Below, in pieces: positions 53,191-64,000 of a stretch of DNA of 64,000 nt; the first letter of the stretch is position 1; every line of letters begins with the position of its first letter. Location: NCBI GenBank assembly GCA_028583605.1, contig CM053331.1, positions 12,322,857 to 12,386,856 of the forward strand. The letters run 5' to 3'. Below the pieces are notes generated by a model, which was not told the DNA's origin, did not search any database, and saw nothing but the letters and a program-made list of their open reading frames with translations. Position numbers and translations under genes: made by a program. The stretch comes from Dastarcus helophoroides (taxonomy: Eukaryota; Arthropoda; Insecta; Coleoptera; Bothrideridae).

Positions 53191-54522
53191 ATTTTCCGCA
53201 GCTCTGAGAGCCAGGGGGGGGCACCCTTCCCTCTCTCTAGAGTAGAGTAGGCCAGTTTGACAGACTTTATTCTTAAATATTTCCAATATTCTGAGTTGTT
53301 TACTAGTGTGGGTTCGAACTTCGCTACATATTTCTTAGCTTTCAATTTTCATTTCTGTCGGCAGTGTTCAAGATTGCCTTTTTTTTAATTTCGAGATTTT
53401 GATTTTTTCTTTAAGATTCGTAACTAAACAATTACAAAAATCAAAGAAATGCATTTTGCCATCCGCTAACATTCATCACGTAGAAAAATATTGATTGAAA
53501 TATCGTCTTTTGCGAAAAGAATTTCCGTGTAATTACGGAAGCGAGGTTGTCATATCTAATTGTATTTCTTCAAAACTGATACGTGTTTCAGTTTATGGAT
53601 TTTATTACAAATAAAATATCTCCCCCTAATTTTTACCACCCCGTCCAAGTGCACATAATGCATCTCGAGCAGGAAGTCACTGTATATGGGTTTGCATGAA
53701 ATTTTTCTGGAGTCGCGGCGCACAGTTTGGGAACCACTGGCATCTTGCAAATGGATTCTCTATACCAGGTTGTATATTCTGTAACTAAACCCACCAGTTC
53801 TATGATTTTGAATTATAATTATTGACTACATAAATGGAAATAATGTTAATTTTCTTGGCAGCTCAAATTTATGGCATTCATACTTCATCTCTGCTTCCTG
53901 ATATTACATATTTTGAAAATGTCACCATAACTGTTCAAAATTTCTAGGATGCAAAAATAATCGCAACCTTTTTGTCAGAATGTGACAACGACAATGCCAT
54001 CGACGTCAGATTTGACAATTTCATTACTTCGAGAATAATTAGTAGTTTAAAACACTGATTAAGAGCTTATTTGATCATTATACGGATTTTTTCAAGGTAG
54101 GGCTTCCTCAATTTTTAAATTTAGCGCCCGAACGATTCCATTTCATTCAACAAGTGCATTGTGGGAGTAATATGTATGGTGGTCAAAATTGTCATTACAT
54201 TAGAGAATTTTATCAGTTTTTAGCTCTACTGTCATTCATCTGTAACTTCCACACTTAAATTAACATGAAATTTGTGATATAGTTATTATTATTAGTGTAC
54301 AAGCAGTGTATGAATCGTGCACTTTTAGCAAAATTTGATAAGAGAGGTCACTACAAATGAACCTAACCCAACGTCTTCTGTAAAATTAAAAAAAAGGTGT
54401 ATATGCTATTTACTTTCGATGTTTTGTTGGTAATTTCTCTGCATTTACCTCAAATTGTTTATATGTTTTGTGAAGTTCTGACGGTTTAGTGTTCCGTTTC
54501 ACAACACGGTTATTTATTGCAG
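53191..54522. other. Upstream region of PPP6R, possible promoter and 5' UTR
   Basis: Includes CAGTTTGGGAACCACTG at about 53725, a phrase typical of hAT ends with no partner. A plausible non-coding first exon ends at TTTTTTCAAG|GTAGGG (54096/54097), because the first coding exon is preceded by a splice acceptor (TATTGCAG, 54522). The start site is not determined. Confidence 0.4.
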
Positions 54523-54527
54523 GAAAT

Positions 54528-54587
54528 ATGTTTTGGAAGTTTAATAGCAGTTCCTCTTCACAAATAGAAGCTCTGCTTGCTAAGGAG
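54528..54587 (+). CDS. PPP6R: PPP6R coding exon 1
   Basis: MFWKFNSSSSSQIEALLAKE, 20 codons, phase 0 out. The exon itself starts at 54523 after TATTGCAG; donor GTAAGT. Confidence 0.92.
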
Positions 54588-57500
54588 GTAAGTCAATAGT
54601 ATCGAGTTTATAATTAGGTCCAACAAAACAATTTTACAGGATGTTACTCTTAAAGAAGTTATGGATTCTGAGGATATTATTAATGAATGCAGGGTACAGA
54701 ATAAGAGTTTGGTTGATTTGTAAGTTTGGAAATTTTCAAAGTTTTCCATCTCATTGAGATTGTTTGCAGTCTTCTAAAACAAGATGTAATGCAAGAATTG
54801 GTGACTTTAACCACTAAGGAGCCCCCTCTGGAGATGGAAGAACAAATCAGATTTAAGTATTCTAATATAGCGTGTGAGTTATTAACTTGTGATGTTCCTG
54901 CTTTAAACGAAAGGCTGGCTGGTGATAAAGCACTCTTGGATAAGCTTTATGATTTTTTGGATAGTGAGCTACCACTAAATCCCTTATTAGCTTCCTTTTT
55001 TAGTAAAATTATGGGTGCCCTTATTGCAAAGAAGACTGAGCAGGTTAGAAACGAATTTAATATTTATTAAAACTTTTCAGCACCGATTATGCAGGACTTT
55101 TTTAAATGTTATTCCCGGCAGGAGATACAGTGACTTTGTGGTCTGTTGGCCAGTGGCCTCAGTAGAGTTTCTAATTTTATTTAAGTAATTTGATTCTTTC
55201 TCGAAAATTTCTAGTTTACACTTGGAAGTTAGGTTCGAGCTATGAAATCTCATGAAAAAAAGGAGCCTGATTTCTTGACAAATTCTGAATTTCAAAATTT
55301 GCAAACAAATTAAGATTTTTAAAAGCTAAAATTAACAAAAATTTTCCCAAAGGTTACTTTCTCTAAAAATTGTCAAGTTAAATTTTGAGAGAAACCAAAT
55401 AACTAAATTTTGAGTAAAACATTTTTGATGAAAGTGGAAATTTTGGAATTTTTTTAGATAAATTTGGAGACTTTAAAGTTATGACTTTACCTTAAACTTT
55501 CTAGTTTGTCTACAAATTATAATTTTTTTAATTTAGAATTAAATTTGAAAAAATATTTAAAGATAAAGAAGTTTCAAGTTTCAAAAATTCATATTTTAAG
55601 TTGTTAGAATTTTAAAAGCAAACTGAATTCATTAGCATCAAATTCTTAAAAATTTAACAAAGTACAGTCTTTTTTCAAAAATTTAGAATTTTCGAGCATT
55701 TTGAGTTTTTATCAAAATTCCCTTTTTAAACTTGAAATGTTTGGTTTTTGTAAGTACAAGTTTAAACTCGAGATTTGAGAAAAAAATGCGAAATTTAGAG
55801 ATTGTGCCTAAATTTTAATAAAGAAGTGATCTCAGGAATTTTCCAGAATATAAACATTTAGAAAAAGGGGGAATCTATTATCACTTTATTAAAATTTCTG
55901 TTTTTACTTAATATTCGAGTTATTTTTGGGTTTGAGAAGTTTTTTTTTTGAAATTTTGATGTTCTCTCAATATCCCAATCTTAAAATTGAAATTTTACTT
56001 TTTTTTAAGAAAAAAATCTAAATTTTATGTGGAAAAACTACTTAGAAAAACCCTATATTTCGAGTCAGTTTAAAAACTGAAAGAACAACCAGAGTTATTA
56101 ACAGAATTTTTTCTCGATTTTTTTCCAACCTAAGTTCCAAAGTTTAACTTTTTGAAGAGGTCTTCATTTACTAAAAAATTCCATGTTTTTTCCAAAGGCT
56201 TTGGTTTAACTAGAAAATTTGCTGAAAGTTTCCTTTTTTGCTTAAAAATTTAATTTTTTCTTAAAGTTCTCATTTTACTCGCAATTTATATGTTTTTTTC
56301 TTAAAATTCTGACTATCTAGAAATTTTGAATTTTTTAAAGATTTTAATTATTAACGTGTTAGCTTGATTATTAAAATTTGGAAACTTTCCCAAGATTCAG
56401 AGTAAAAACTTAATTTTTTCAACTTTTTGGTTTTAATTGTGAAAATTTCAAATTTTTAAATACAAGCTTTGTAAGTTTTGTTGTATAAATTTCGAGTTTT
56501 TCTCGAGATTTCGATTCTTTTCAAAACTTCGATTTTGTTTCTTTTGAGATTAAACTGTTACAATTTTACAGACAAAATTTTCAGGCAATGATTTTATGAA
56601 ATCCAAATTTTTTCTCTAAATTTCGTGTTAAAAGTCGAATTTCATTTATTTTAAGTTTCCAAATTGAACTTTTAAAAAAATAAGGTGTCTTATTTTTTAA
56701 AATTTTGATGTTTTTTCAATATCCCCATCTTAAATTTGAATTTTTACTTTTTGTGAAAGAAAAAAATTAATTTTCAAGAGGGAAAATAGGAAATCTCTAA
56801 ATTTTTAAGGTTGACAATATTTCTATAATTGTTAAGAGAGAGTCCAAATTTATAGCTAAAAATAGTTTGAGATTTCTAAAAAAACTTATTTTCTTACCAA
56901 AAAAAAATCGGTGGGGGCTCGCACATAGGCGCTTTCGAGTTTTTTCTAGAAATTTGTGTCTTCTGAAAATTCGGCCCTAAAAATTTTGCTATAGAAATTT
57001 TAAGTTTTCTCCGATTTCTGTTTATAGAAATTTCAACTTTTTTTCACGAAGTTACATCTTTGTTACAAGTTTATTTTATTTTTAATTTTAATGAAAAACT
57101 AAAAATTATAAACTAGTTTTTCTAGAAATTTCGAATAAAAATTTAAAATTTCGAGAATGAGGTTGTAATTTGAAAAAAGAACCAAAATTTTTGTCAAAAT
57201 TTTGAAAAATTAATTGACATTTCTAAAAAAAATCTAAACCCAACTTTTTTCATAGTTTGACATTTCTCTAAAAAAAAATGGAGTCTTGAGGTTTTACTTG
57301 AAATCTTAATTTTCAGTTTTTTGTACAGAAATTTCAAGTTGTTCCTGAAAATTTTAATTGTTTCTACGAAATTTTGATTTTTATTACGAAATTTATATTT
57401 CGTAGAAAAAAAAATATTTTCTTCAATATTTTATACAAAGAAAATTTCTCGAAACTTTGACTTTTTTTGAAAATTTATGCCTTCTGCAAATTTTTCTTTA

Positions 57501-60500
57501 GAAATTTCGAGTTTCCTCTGATTTGTGTTTATAGAAATTCCAGCTTTCTTTTACGAAGTTACCTCTTCGTTATATTACAAGTTTATTTTATTTTTAATGT
57601 TGATGAAAAACTTAAAATTATCATAAACTATTTATAAGGAAAAAATCAAAATTTTGAAAAAATAACTGATATTTCTATAAAAAATCTAAATTCAACTTTT
57701 TTCCTAATTTGACATTTCTCTAAAAAAAAATCTCAATTTTCATTTTTTTTTAATAGAAATTTCCTGAAAATTTCAATTGTATTTACGAAATTTTTATTTT
57801 TTTGAAGAATTTTGTATTTTGTGGAAATAATTATTTTCCCCAAACATTTCATGCAAAGAAAATTTCTCGAAATTTGGCCTTTTTTGGAAATTTATGCCTT
57901 TTCTAGAAATTTTGCTACAGAAATGTCGAGTTTCCTCTGATTTGTTTTTATAGAAATTCCAACTTTCTTTCACGAAGTTACATCTGCGTTACAACTGCAA
58001 GTTTATTTTATTTTTAATTTTGATGAAATATTAAAAAGTATCATAAACTAGTTTTTGTAACAATTTCGAGGAAAAAAACAAAATTTCGAGAATGAGGTTG
58101 TAATTTGGAGAAGAAAAAATCGAACTTTCTATCAAAATATCAAAATTTTGAATAAAAAGTAAATGATATTTCTAAGAAAAATCTAAATTAAACTTTTTTT
58201 ATAGTTTAACATTTCACTAAAAAGAGCGAGTCTTGGTTTTTAATTGAAATCTCAATTTTCTTGTTTTTGTGCAGAAATTACAAGTTTTTCCTGAAACTAT
58301 TTCTACGAAATTTTCATTTTGTTTTGCGAAGTTTGTATTTCGTAGAAAAAAAAATTATTTTCTTCAAACATTTTATGCAAAGAAAATTTCTCAAAACTGA
58401 CTTTCTGGAGATTTTATCATGAATATTTATTCCAGAAATATTAACATTTCCGGATATATTTGCTGAAATTTTAATTTTTCTCTTAATTTTTTTTCAAAAT
58501 GTAAAGTTTTTTCACAACGTTTCGGCATTTTAAAGTTTATTTTATATTGTAATTCTGATAAAAAATAAAAATTATCAGAAACACATTTTTGTAGATTTTT
58601 AGCAAAATTGAAATTTCAAGAAAGAATTCGAAACTTCGAGAAAAAAATTATAACCTCGAGAAAAAGTTTTAATTATTAAAATTTCGAAGAAAAGTCGAAA
58701 TTTTCAAAAAAAAGTGAAAACTGAAAAAAAAATTTAAATGTTGAAATTTTGGGAAACATCCAATTTTTCAAATAAATGTTTAATTTACTACATAAAAGTC
58801 GAAACTTCGAAAAAAGTCTAAATTTCTTCGAAAAATTGTCAAAAGTTGGATAAAGGTGAAAATTTAAAAAAAAAGAGGTAAATGTCTTCAAAGGCAGTTT
58901 TCCAATATGATCAAATTCATAGAAAAAAGTAAAAATTTTGAAAAAAATCACTAATCCGAGATTGAAATTTTGTGTAGAAATTTTGAACAAATTCATAATT
59001 CAGAAAATAAATCAAAATCCTAAAGAAGGACGAAACTGAAAGTCTTGTAATTAATAAACTAAGTTTACATTTGAAAAGACTTGAAATTAAAAAAATAATG
59101 GGAAAATCTGAAATTCGAAATTTTCAAAATGTAAAGACGAAAAGTTAAAAAAAAAGTCGAAATATGTTGAAGAATTTCCATTACAAATGGAAGACAAGAG
59201 TTTACAACAAAGTCTCCATTTTCAGAAAGTCAAAATTTTGAAAAAAAGTCGATGTTTTCAAAAATCGTAATTTTCATAAAATTAAAATTTTTAAAAAGAA
59301 TTGAATGTTTTGAAAAAATCGTTATTAAAACAGTCAGATTTGCAAAAAAAATTAAAATTTCGAGTGGCAATTTCAAAAAAGGTCAACATTTTGAAATTGA
59401 GGTCAAACATTTGGAAAAAGTCAAAATTTTCGAAAACCTTTGAAATTTTCGAAATCAAGTCAAAATTTCAAGACAAAATTGAAATTCTTTTGAAGTTTAA
59501 AGCTAAAAATTTCTGAATATTTTTGTAACTGTTACAGAGTAAAGTCGAAATTTTTAGTGAAAAAAAAAGGCTAAAAAAACTTAATTTATTTTAAAAAGAT
59601 ACCCAAAATGTCAAATTAGTCTGGAACGTTGATGTTATTCTTAAGTTGAATTTAAAGTTGAAATTTCCTTCCCCAAGTCGAACGATCAATGCTAAGTAGA
59701 AAAATCTTAAAATAAACGTCAAATTTTGCTAGATTAGATATTTATAAATGACAAGTTTCTTTTAAAAATGTTGGGTTTTAAAAATTCTGATTTGAAACCT
59801 ACAGTTTTTTATAGCAATTTGGATCAATTTCTAAAAATGTTGAGCTAATCCCAAAGCTTTGACTTTTTTCTCGAAATTTCGAATTTAAACTCGAAATTTC
59901 GATGTTTTTCTCGAGCTTTGATTATAAGTAGTAATTTTTAAATTTTCCCAATTTTTTCTTTTTGTGGAACGGACTGGTCCTTGGTTATCTTCAAACATTG
60001 AAATACAAATCTTGTCCCCTGAAACCAAGAAAAATTAAAAAACACGACAAAGGTTTCTTTAATCGATAGAGAAACCTTTGTTGTATTTTTTCAGAGGACA
60101 AGTTTTGTATTTCAATTTTTTCTCCCAAATTTTTACTTTTTAGCAGAATTTATCAGAAAAATAGGGGTATCAGATTATAAAAGGGAAAAATCCAAGTTTG
60201 AGAAAAAAAAGAAATTTTGAGTGTTTGTTCTGAATAAAAGGTTGGAATTTTCGAAAAAATTCGAATTTGCAAATGAAATTGCCAGGAAACTGGGTTTCAA
60301 TGAAAAAGACTCCACTGCTTGAGTCCATATTTACAATAGCACATCAAATTTTTATTTTAAACTCGAAATTTTAGTGAAAGAAAAGAAATATTTTGAGAAA
60401 AAGGGCCAAATTTCGAAAGAGCCGAAAATTTTGAAAAAAGAATATCCAAGTTATACAACTTAAAATTCGATTTGGCTTAAAATTTTGAGAATAAAATCAA

Positions 60501-61450
60501 CATTTTCTTAAAAAGAGTGGAAATTGTAAGTTTCTAATTGAACTTTCAAAAAAATCTTTCTTTAAAGTAAACTCGTAATTTTAAGGTGAAGGGTGCATGA
60601 ATTTGTGTAAAATTTTGAAAAGAAAATTTCTAGAAAAGTACCAAACTTTAGGGTGAAGTAAAAATTATTTTAAGAACATACAAATCAAACCAACCGAAAT
60701 AAACCGTTATTTTTCCGGTTCTGTTCCGGTTTTCGTTCCTGCAAAAATAACGGTTTTTTTTTTTCGGTTTCCGGTTTTTGGTTCAGTTCCGGTTCGAAGC
60801 CCTGCTTTGTACTGCTTTTGAATTTAAAAAAAATAAGTGATCACTTTATTTTAATACATAAAAAAGTCTTGCCTGGTGAAGATATAAAAAATAAGGAGAA
60901 ATTATGCATTACTGAAAAACTCTTAAGAGCTTCATGGAAATAGTTAAATTGAAAGTAGCTCCATTTAATTTGTTTCGTAATGACTATGTATTACAGATAG
61001 TTTAATCAAATTTTAACTTTATCATTACATTATCTGTTATGCATAAATTCTTCCTGTTTAATTTATTGTGTCGGTAATCATATATTAAAATATACAGTTA
61101 CTCTTTGATTATCAGAGTTTCGAATAGTATTTACTGTCATCTGATAATTTAAGTGTATTTTGATATGTGATTTTTTTTATAAATGCATTTGTAGCAGTTA
61201 GAATGTAATATATAACATAATTTTTCCCTTTCCTCCTCCTTTCCACGTCCTTTATGGTACTCCTTATTTGACCCACCAGAACTGGTTGTCCTATCAGTTC
61301 ACTTGCTTACAGGTCCTAGACTTTTTAAAAGCTAAGGACAACTTTATAACCTTACTGCTCAAACATTTAGGCACTTCTGCCATTATGGATCTCCTGCTCA
61401 AGCTAATTACACAGGTTGAGGGATTGGAAATGAAACAAAACATCTTGAAT
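54528..61450 (+). CDS. PPP6R: PP6 regulatory subunit (SAPS domain), 5' part
   Basis: Four coding exons join in frame: 54528-54587, 54640-54719, 54770-55043 and 61313-61450, giving 184 codons so far. The protein begins MFWKFNSSSSSQIEALLAKE. It then reads DVTLKEVMDSEDIINECRVQ, NKSLVDFLLKQDVMQELVTL, FKYSNIACELLTCDVPALNE, LPLNPLLASFFSKIMGALIA and LLKHLGTSAIMDLLLKLITQ. These are the N-terminal SAPS motifs of PPP6R1-3 and of fungal SAP proteins, which bind the PP6 catalytic subunit and direct it to substrates. The start is the conserved MFWKF. Exon 4 ends at a GTAAGT donor, and the rest of the gene lies beyond 64000. It is divergent from Mtch. Confidence 0.93.
54640..54719 (+). CDS. PPP6R: PPP6R exon 2
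   Basis: DVTLKEVMDSEDIINECRVQ and NKSLVDF (codon split). 52-bp intron before, 50-bp intron after. Confidence 0.93.
54770..55043 (+). CDS. PPP6R: PPP6R exon 3
   Basis: From LLKQDVMQELVTLTTKEPPL to GALIAKKTEQ; contains the conserved LNPLLASFFSK. Acceptor TTTGCAG, donor GTTAGA. Confidence 0.95.
55300..56900. repeat. PPP6R intron 3: mixed-polarity AT array
   Basis: Degenerate AAATTTTGA/TCAAAATTT words, no gene. The 55044-55300 stretch is ordinary intron. Confidence 0.5.
56930..58570. repeat. Degenerate tandem AT repeat, 0.42-0.54 kb spacing
   Basis: The block (C/T)ACGAAGTTAC..(C)AAGTTTATTTTATTTTTAAT recurs at about 57044, 57552 and 57971, with a weaker fourth at 58513. It is related in wording and in its GCTCG(C/T)A start to the block at 46461-48790. 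Confidence 0.6.
58620..59520. repeat. A-rich degenerate array, PPP6R intron 3
   Basis: Polarity switches here from mixed/T-rich to A-rich. No gene is present. Confidence 0.5.
59963..60119. mobile_element. Penelope-type hairpin, family 2, copy 4 (short)
   Basis: Arms GAAATACAAATCTTGTCCCC..AAGG and its reverse complement; the left end extends to GGACTGGTCCTTGGTTATCT (59971). The centre and both hammerhead regions have been deleted, leaving AAAGGTTTC..GAAACCTTT. It lies in PPP6R intron 3. Confidence 0.7.
60690..60806 (-). mobile_element. Single transposon end, CCGGTT-rich (relic)
   Basis: On the minus strand it reads CAGGGCTTCGAACCGGAACT, then several AACCGGAA/ACCGTTATT repeats. Such ends are known from hAT-like elements. 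No partner end is found. Confidence 0.35.
61313..61450 (+). CDS. PPP6R: PPP6R exon 4
   Basis: VLDFLKAKDNFITLLLKHLG, then TSAIMDLLLKLITQVEGLEM and KQNILN. Acceptor TTGCTTACAG, donor GTAAGT; intron 3 is 6.3 kb. Confidence 0.94.
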
Positions 61451-64000
61451 GTAAGTATTATAATTTTAAGAAGCTACAAAGTGAATTATCTATGTAAATT
61501 TGCATAATTTATGTTAATTGTTCTGTTGTAAATGAGTTTTGGTAGTTAATCGCATTTTTTTTAAAAATGGCTAAAGAGAGAGCATGAGGTGGGAAAGAGA
61601 GAAAGAACCGAGTTTAAAATAGTAAAACATATCCAAAAGTTCAGTTTTCCCCCAAAAAATCAGAATTATCAAAAAACGGAAGTTTTTCAAGGTCTATTTT
61701 GCAAGAAAATGTCGAAATTAAAAAAAATAGTTTAAATTTTTCAGAAGTTAGAGCTTGGGGAAAAAGTCAAAAAGGTTGAAATTTAAAAAAAATCAAAAGT
61801 TGAAAGTATTAATTTTGAAAAGAAAAAATTTCAAAGCAATTTTTTTGTGCAAGTAAAAATTTTATATAGTAGAATTTGTCAAATAAAGTAGATATTTGTA
61901 AAAAAGAAATTAAATTCTAAATTTAAAAAAAATGTTTTGTAGACATTTTCTGGTAAAGTCGATATTTACAAGAAAATAGTCAATATTTAGAGAAAACACG
62001 AACCTTTGAAAATAAAGTCGAAATTTCCAAAAAATCAAAATGTTCAACTCGAATTTTTTTTTAAAAGTGGACATTCTAAAAATTTTAAAAATCAATGTTT
62101 TCAAAAGTAGAATTTTTCAAATATAGTTGATATTTATAACAAAAGAAATTAGATTTCAAATTTTTATTTTTTTTTTCAATTCTTTCGTAGAAATTTTCTA
62201 ATAAAGTCGATATCTACAACAAAACAAAATTTTCATAAAAAAAGGTCAAAATTTTCAAAATCCTAGTTTTTTAAAAAGTCAAATTTTGAAGATATAAATT
62301 TTCAAAAAAGACCAAAGTTTCAAAAAAGTTAAAAATTTAAAAAGGTCGAAATTAAGAAAAATCGTAATTTTCAGGTAAGTTCAAATTATTAGAAAGGAGA
62401 ATAAAAAAAAAGATTGGATTATTTAAAGAAACCATTGCAAAAAAATTCTATTTTTTTAAAGCTAAATTTTTCGATGAAAATTCAACTTTGCAGAAGTCGA
62501 AATTTTTAAGAAACTTAAAACTTCAGAACTTTGAAATCAGATCAATATTTAAATGGACATTTTAAAAAGTTAGAATTTTCAAAACAATCAAAATTTTAAA
62601 AGTAAATTTTCGGAACAGTCGAAATTTTTAAAAAAGTATAGCTTTTTAAAAGAAGTCGAAACGTTCTGTCAAATGTTTCAAAAAGGCGAAGTTTCCAAAA
62701 AAAGTCAAAATAAATATTTTAAAAAGGTTAAAATTTCAAATAGTCAAAATTTTGATAAAGTGAAATATTTCAAAAAAGCAGAAATTTTTAAATGTCGAAA
62801 TTTTCACACTGGCAATTTTTAAAAAGAGTGAAATTTTTAGCAAAGTGTATATTAAAAAAACTTCGAAATTTTCGAAAGTGAAATTTTAAAAAGAATTCAT
62901 AAAATCAGGATTTTCTAAATGTTGAAATACTCAAAGCGGGTCCAAATTTTTATTAAATGTAATAATTTTGAGAAATTCAAAATTTAAAAAATCAATATTT
63001 TTGAAATAAAGTTAAATTTTAAAAAATTAACGATTTTCACAAAAAGTGGAAATTTTCAAAATGGAGTCGAGAATATTGCGAAAAATGTCTCAATTTTTCA
63101 AAAAAAAAACTAAGAACTCGAGAAAAAGGTCGAGATTTTAAAAAAGTCGGAACTTTGAGAAAGTCTCAAGTCTTCAAAAGTTAATATTTTCAAAAAAAAA
63201 AAAATTTTGTAGTCGAAATGTTTAAAAGCAGAATTTTTCAACTGAAGTCGATATTTACAAAAATGCCAACATTTCGAGAAAAACCCAAAGTTTTCAAAAG
63301 AAGACATTCTCAAGGGTCGACATTTTGCAGTAGTTAATATTTTCAAAATAAAGTCCAGTTCTTCAAGAAAAGTTGTAATTTTAGGAAAACGTCAACATTT
63401 TGATTAAAATCGAAATTTTCAAAAAACTTGACACTTTGAAAAAGTCTTATTAAAGTCAAAATGTAGGTCCACATTTTTAGAAAGTAGGATTTTTAAAAAA
63501 GATAGATTTTGAGTAAAGTCGAAATTTTAAAAAAGTAAAAATTTTGAAAAAGGTAGAAAAAGGTAGGAATTTTCAATAAAATAAGTCGAAATCTAAAAAA
63601 ATTTTCACCAAGTTCAAATTTTTAAAAAGGATATTTTTTTTAAAGACTGCAAAAAATTCGAATTTTTTAAAAAAAAGTCGAATTCTTCAATGAAAAGTCG
63701 AATTTGCTAAAGTCGAAATGATTAACAAATTCAAAACTTCGAAAAACATCACAATTTTATAAAAAGGTCAACATTTAAAAAAGTGGACATTATAAAAATT
63801 TAAAAAATTTTAAGAAATTAAAATTTGGAAAATACTTTTTAAAAAAGAAGAAAATTTTGAAAAAGTTTGCTTTCCACAAAAGGTCAAAAAATGTTCAAAT
63901 AAGAAGAACATTTCAAAAGGTTGTAACTAAAAAAAATTAAAATTTTCACATAAGTAGAAATGTTGAAAAAAAAATGGATTTAAAAAAAACAACAATTAAT
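61451..64000. repeat. PPP6R intron 4: A-rich degenerate array to window end
   Basis: From about 61620 on, nearly all sequence is AAGTCGAAATTTTCAAAAA-like words in one polarity. A local echo is 61840-62110 versus 62095-62230 (GTAGAATTT..TCAAATA.AGT.GATATTTA.AA). No exon is seen before 64000. Confidence 0.55.

Noticed and set aside
53700..53745. CAGTTTGGGAACCACTG as a right hAT end
   Set aside because: No left partner within the window upstream and no clear 8-bp duplication.
58676..58996. 106-codon minus-strand open frame
   Set aside because: Low-complexity translation of the A-rich array without any family motif.
1..64000. CRISPR array, tRNA, rRNA or bacterial operon
   Set aside because: Repeats found are irregular or transposon-like, no cloverleaf or rRNA sequence was seen, and genes have spliceosomal introns.

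Overview
The window is eukaryotic nuclear DNA, very AT-rich, from an insect or close arthropod relative; a beetle is plausible but the sequence does not prove it. The grounds are GT-AG introns, three split genes with clear insect/metazoan homology, and a transposon load dominated by RTE, CR1/Jockey-like, Penelope-like, Ty3/gypsy, hAT, mariner and piggyBac relics. No bacterial gene, CRISPR array, tRNA or rRNA gene was seen.

Three host genes are supported. (1) An SLC36-type proton-coupled amino acid transporter (pathetic-like), + strand, seven recognised exons from 16424 to 34887; they join in frame into 473 codons. (2) A mitochondrial carrier homolog (MTCH/Mtch), - strand, six exons from 46189 down to 40114, 305 aa, including a 132-bp exon (45543-45674) with no long open frame of its own. 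(3) The 5' half of a PP6 regulatory subunit (SAPS domain, PPP6R), + strand, four coding exons from 54528 to 61450, continuing beyond the right edge. Genes 1 and 2 are convergent; genes 2 and 3 are divergent.

Layout: 1-16.4 kb is repeat-rich (RTE copy with a hairpin insert, RNase H relic, second RTE copy, CR1/Jockey-like copy A, a Penelope-like element, a gypsy 3' end and a ~0.35-kb tandem repeat). 16.4-34.9 kb is the transporter gene, whose introns hold two hAT elements with 8-bp target duplications, a solo LTR, three Penelope-type hairpins, a mariner and a piggyBac MITE. 35.8-39.8 kb is CR1/Jockey-like copy B, itself split by a 1.4-kb TIR element with a 9-bp duplication. 40.1-46.2 kb is Mtch. 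46.4-54 kb holds tandem AT repeats, a Penelope endonuclease fragment and CR1/Jockey-like copy C. 54.5-64 kb is PPP6R.

The most striking theme is a set of six hairpin-shaped insertions made of two inverted arms. In five of them at least one arm has a hammerhead-ribozyme-like core (CUGANGA ... GAAAC), always pointing outward from the hairpin centre. They appear to be non-autonomous derivatives of Penelope-like elements with inverted terminal repeats. A second theme is that much of the non-coding DNA consists of a degenerate AT-rich motif (AAAATTTTCGA / TCGAAATTTT) in kilobase domains of fixed strand polarity. Some of these have expanded further as 0.4-0.6 kb tandem segments.
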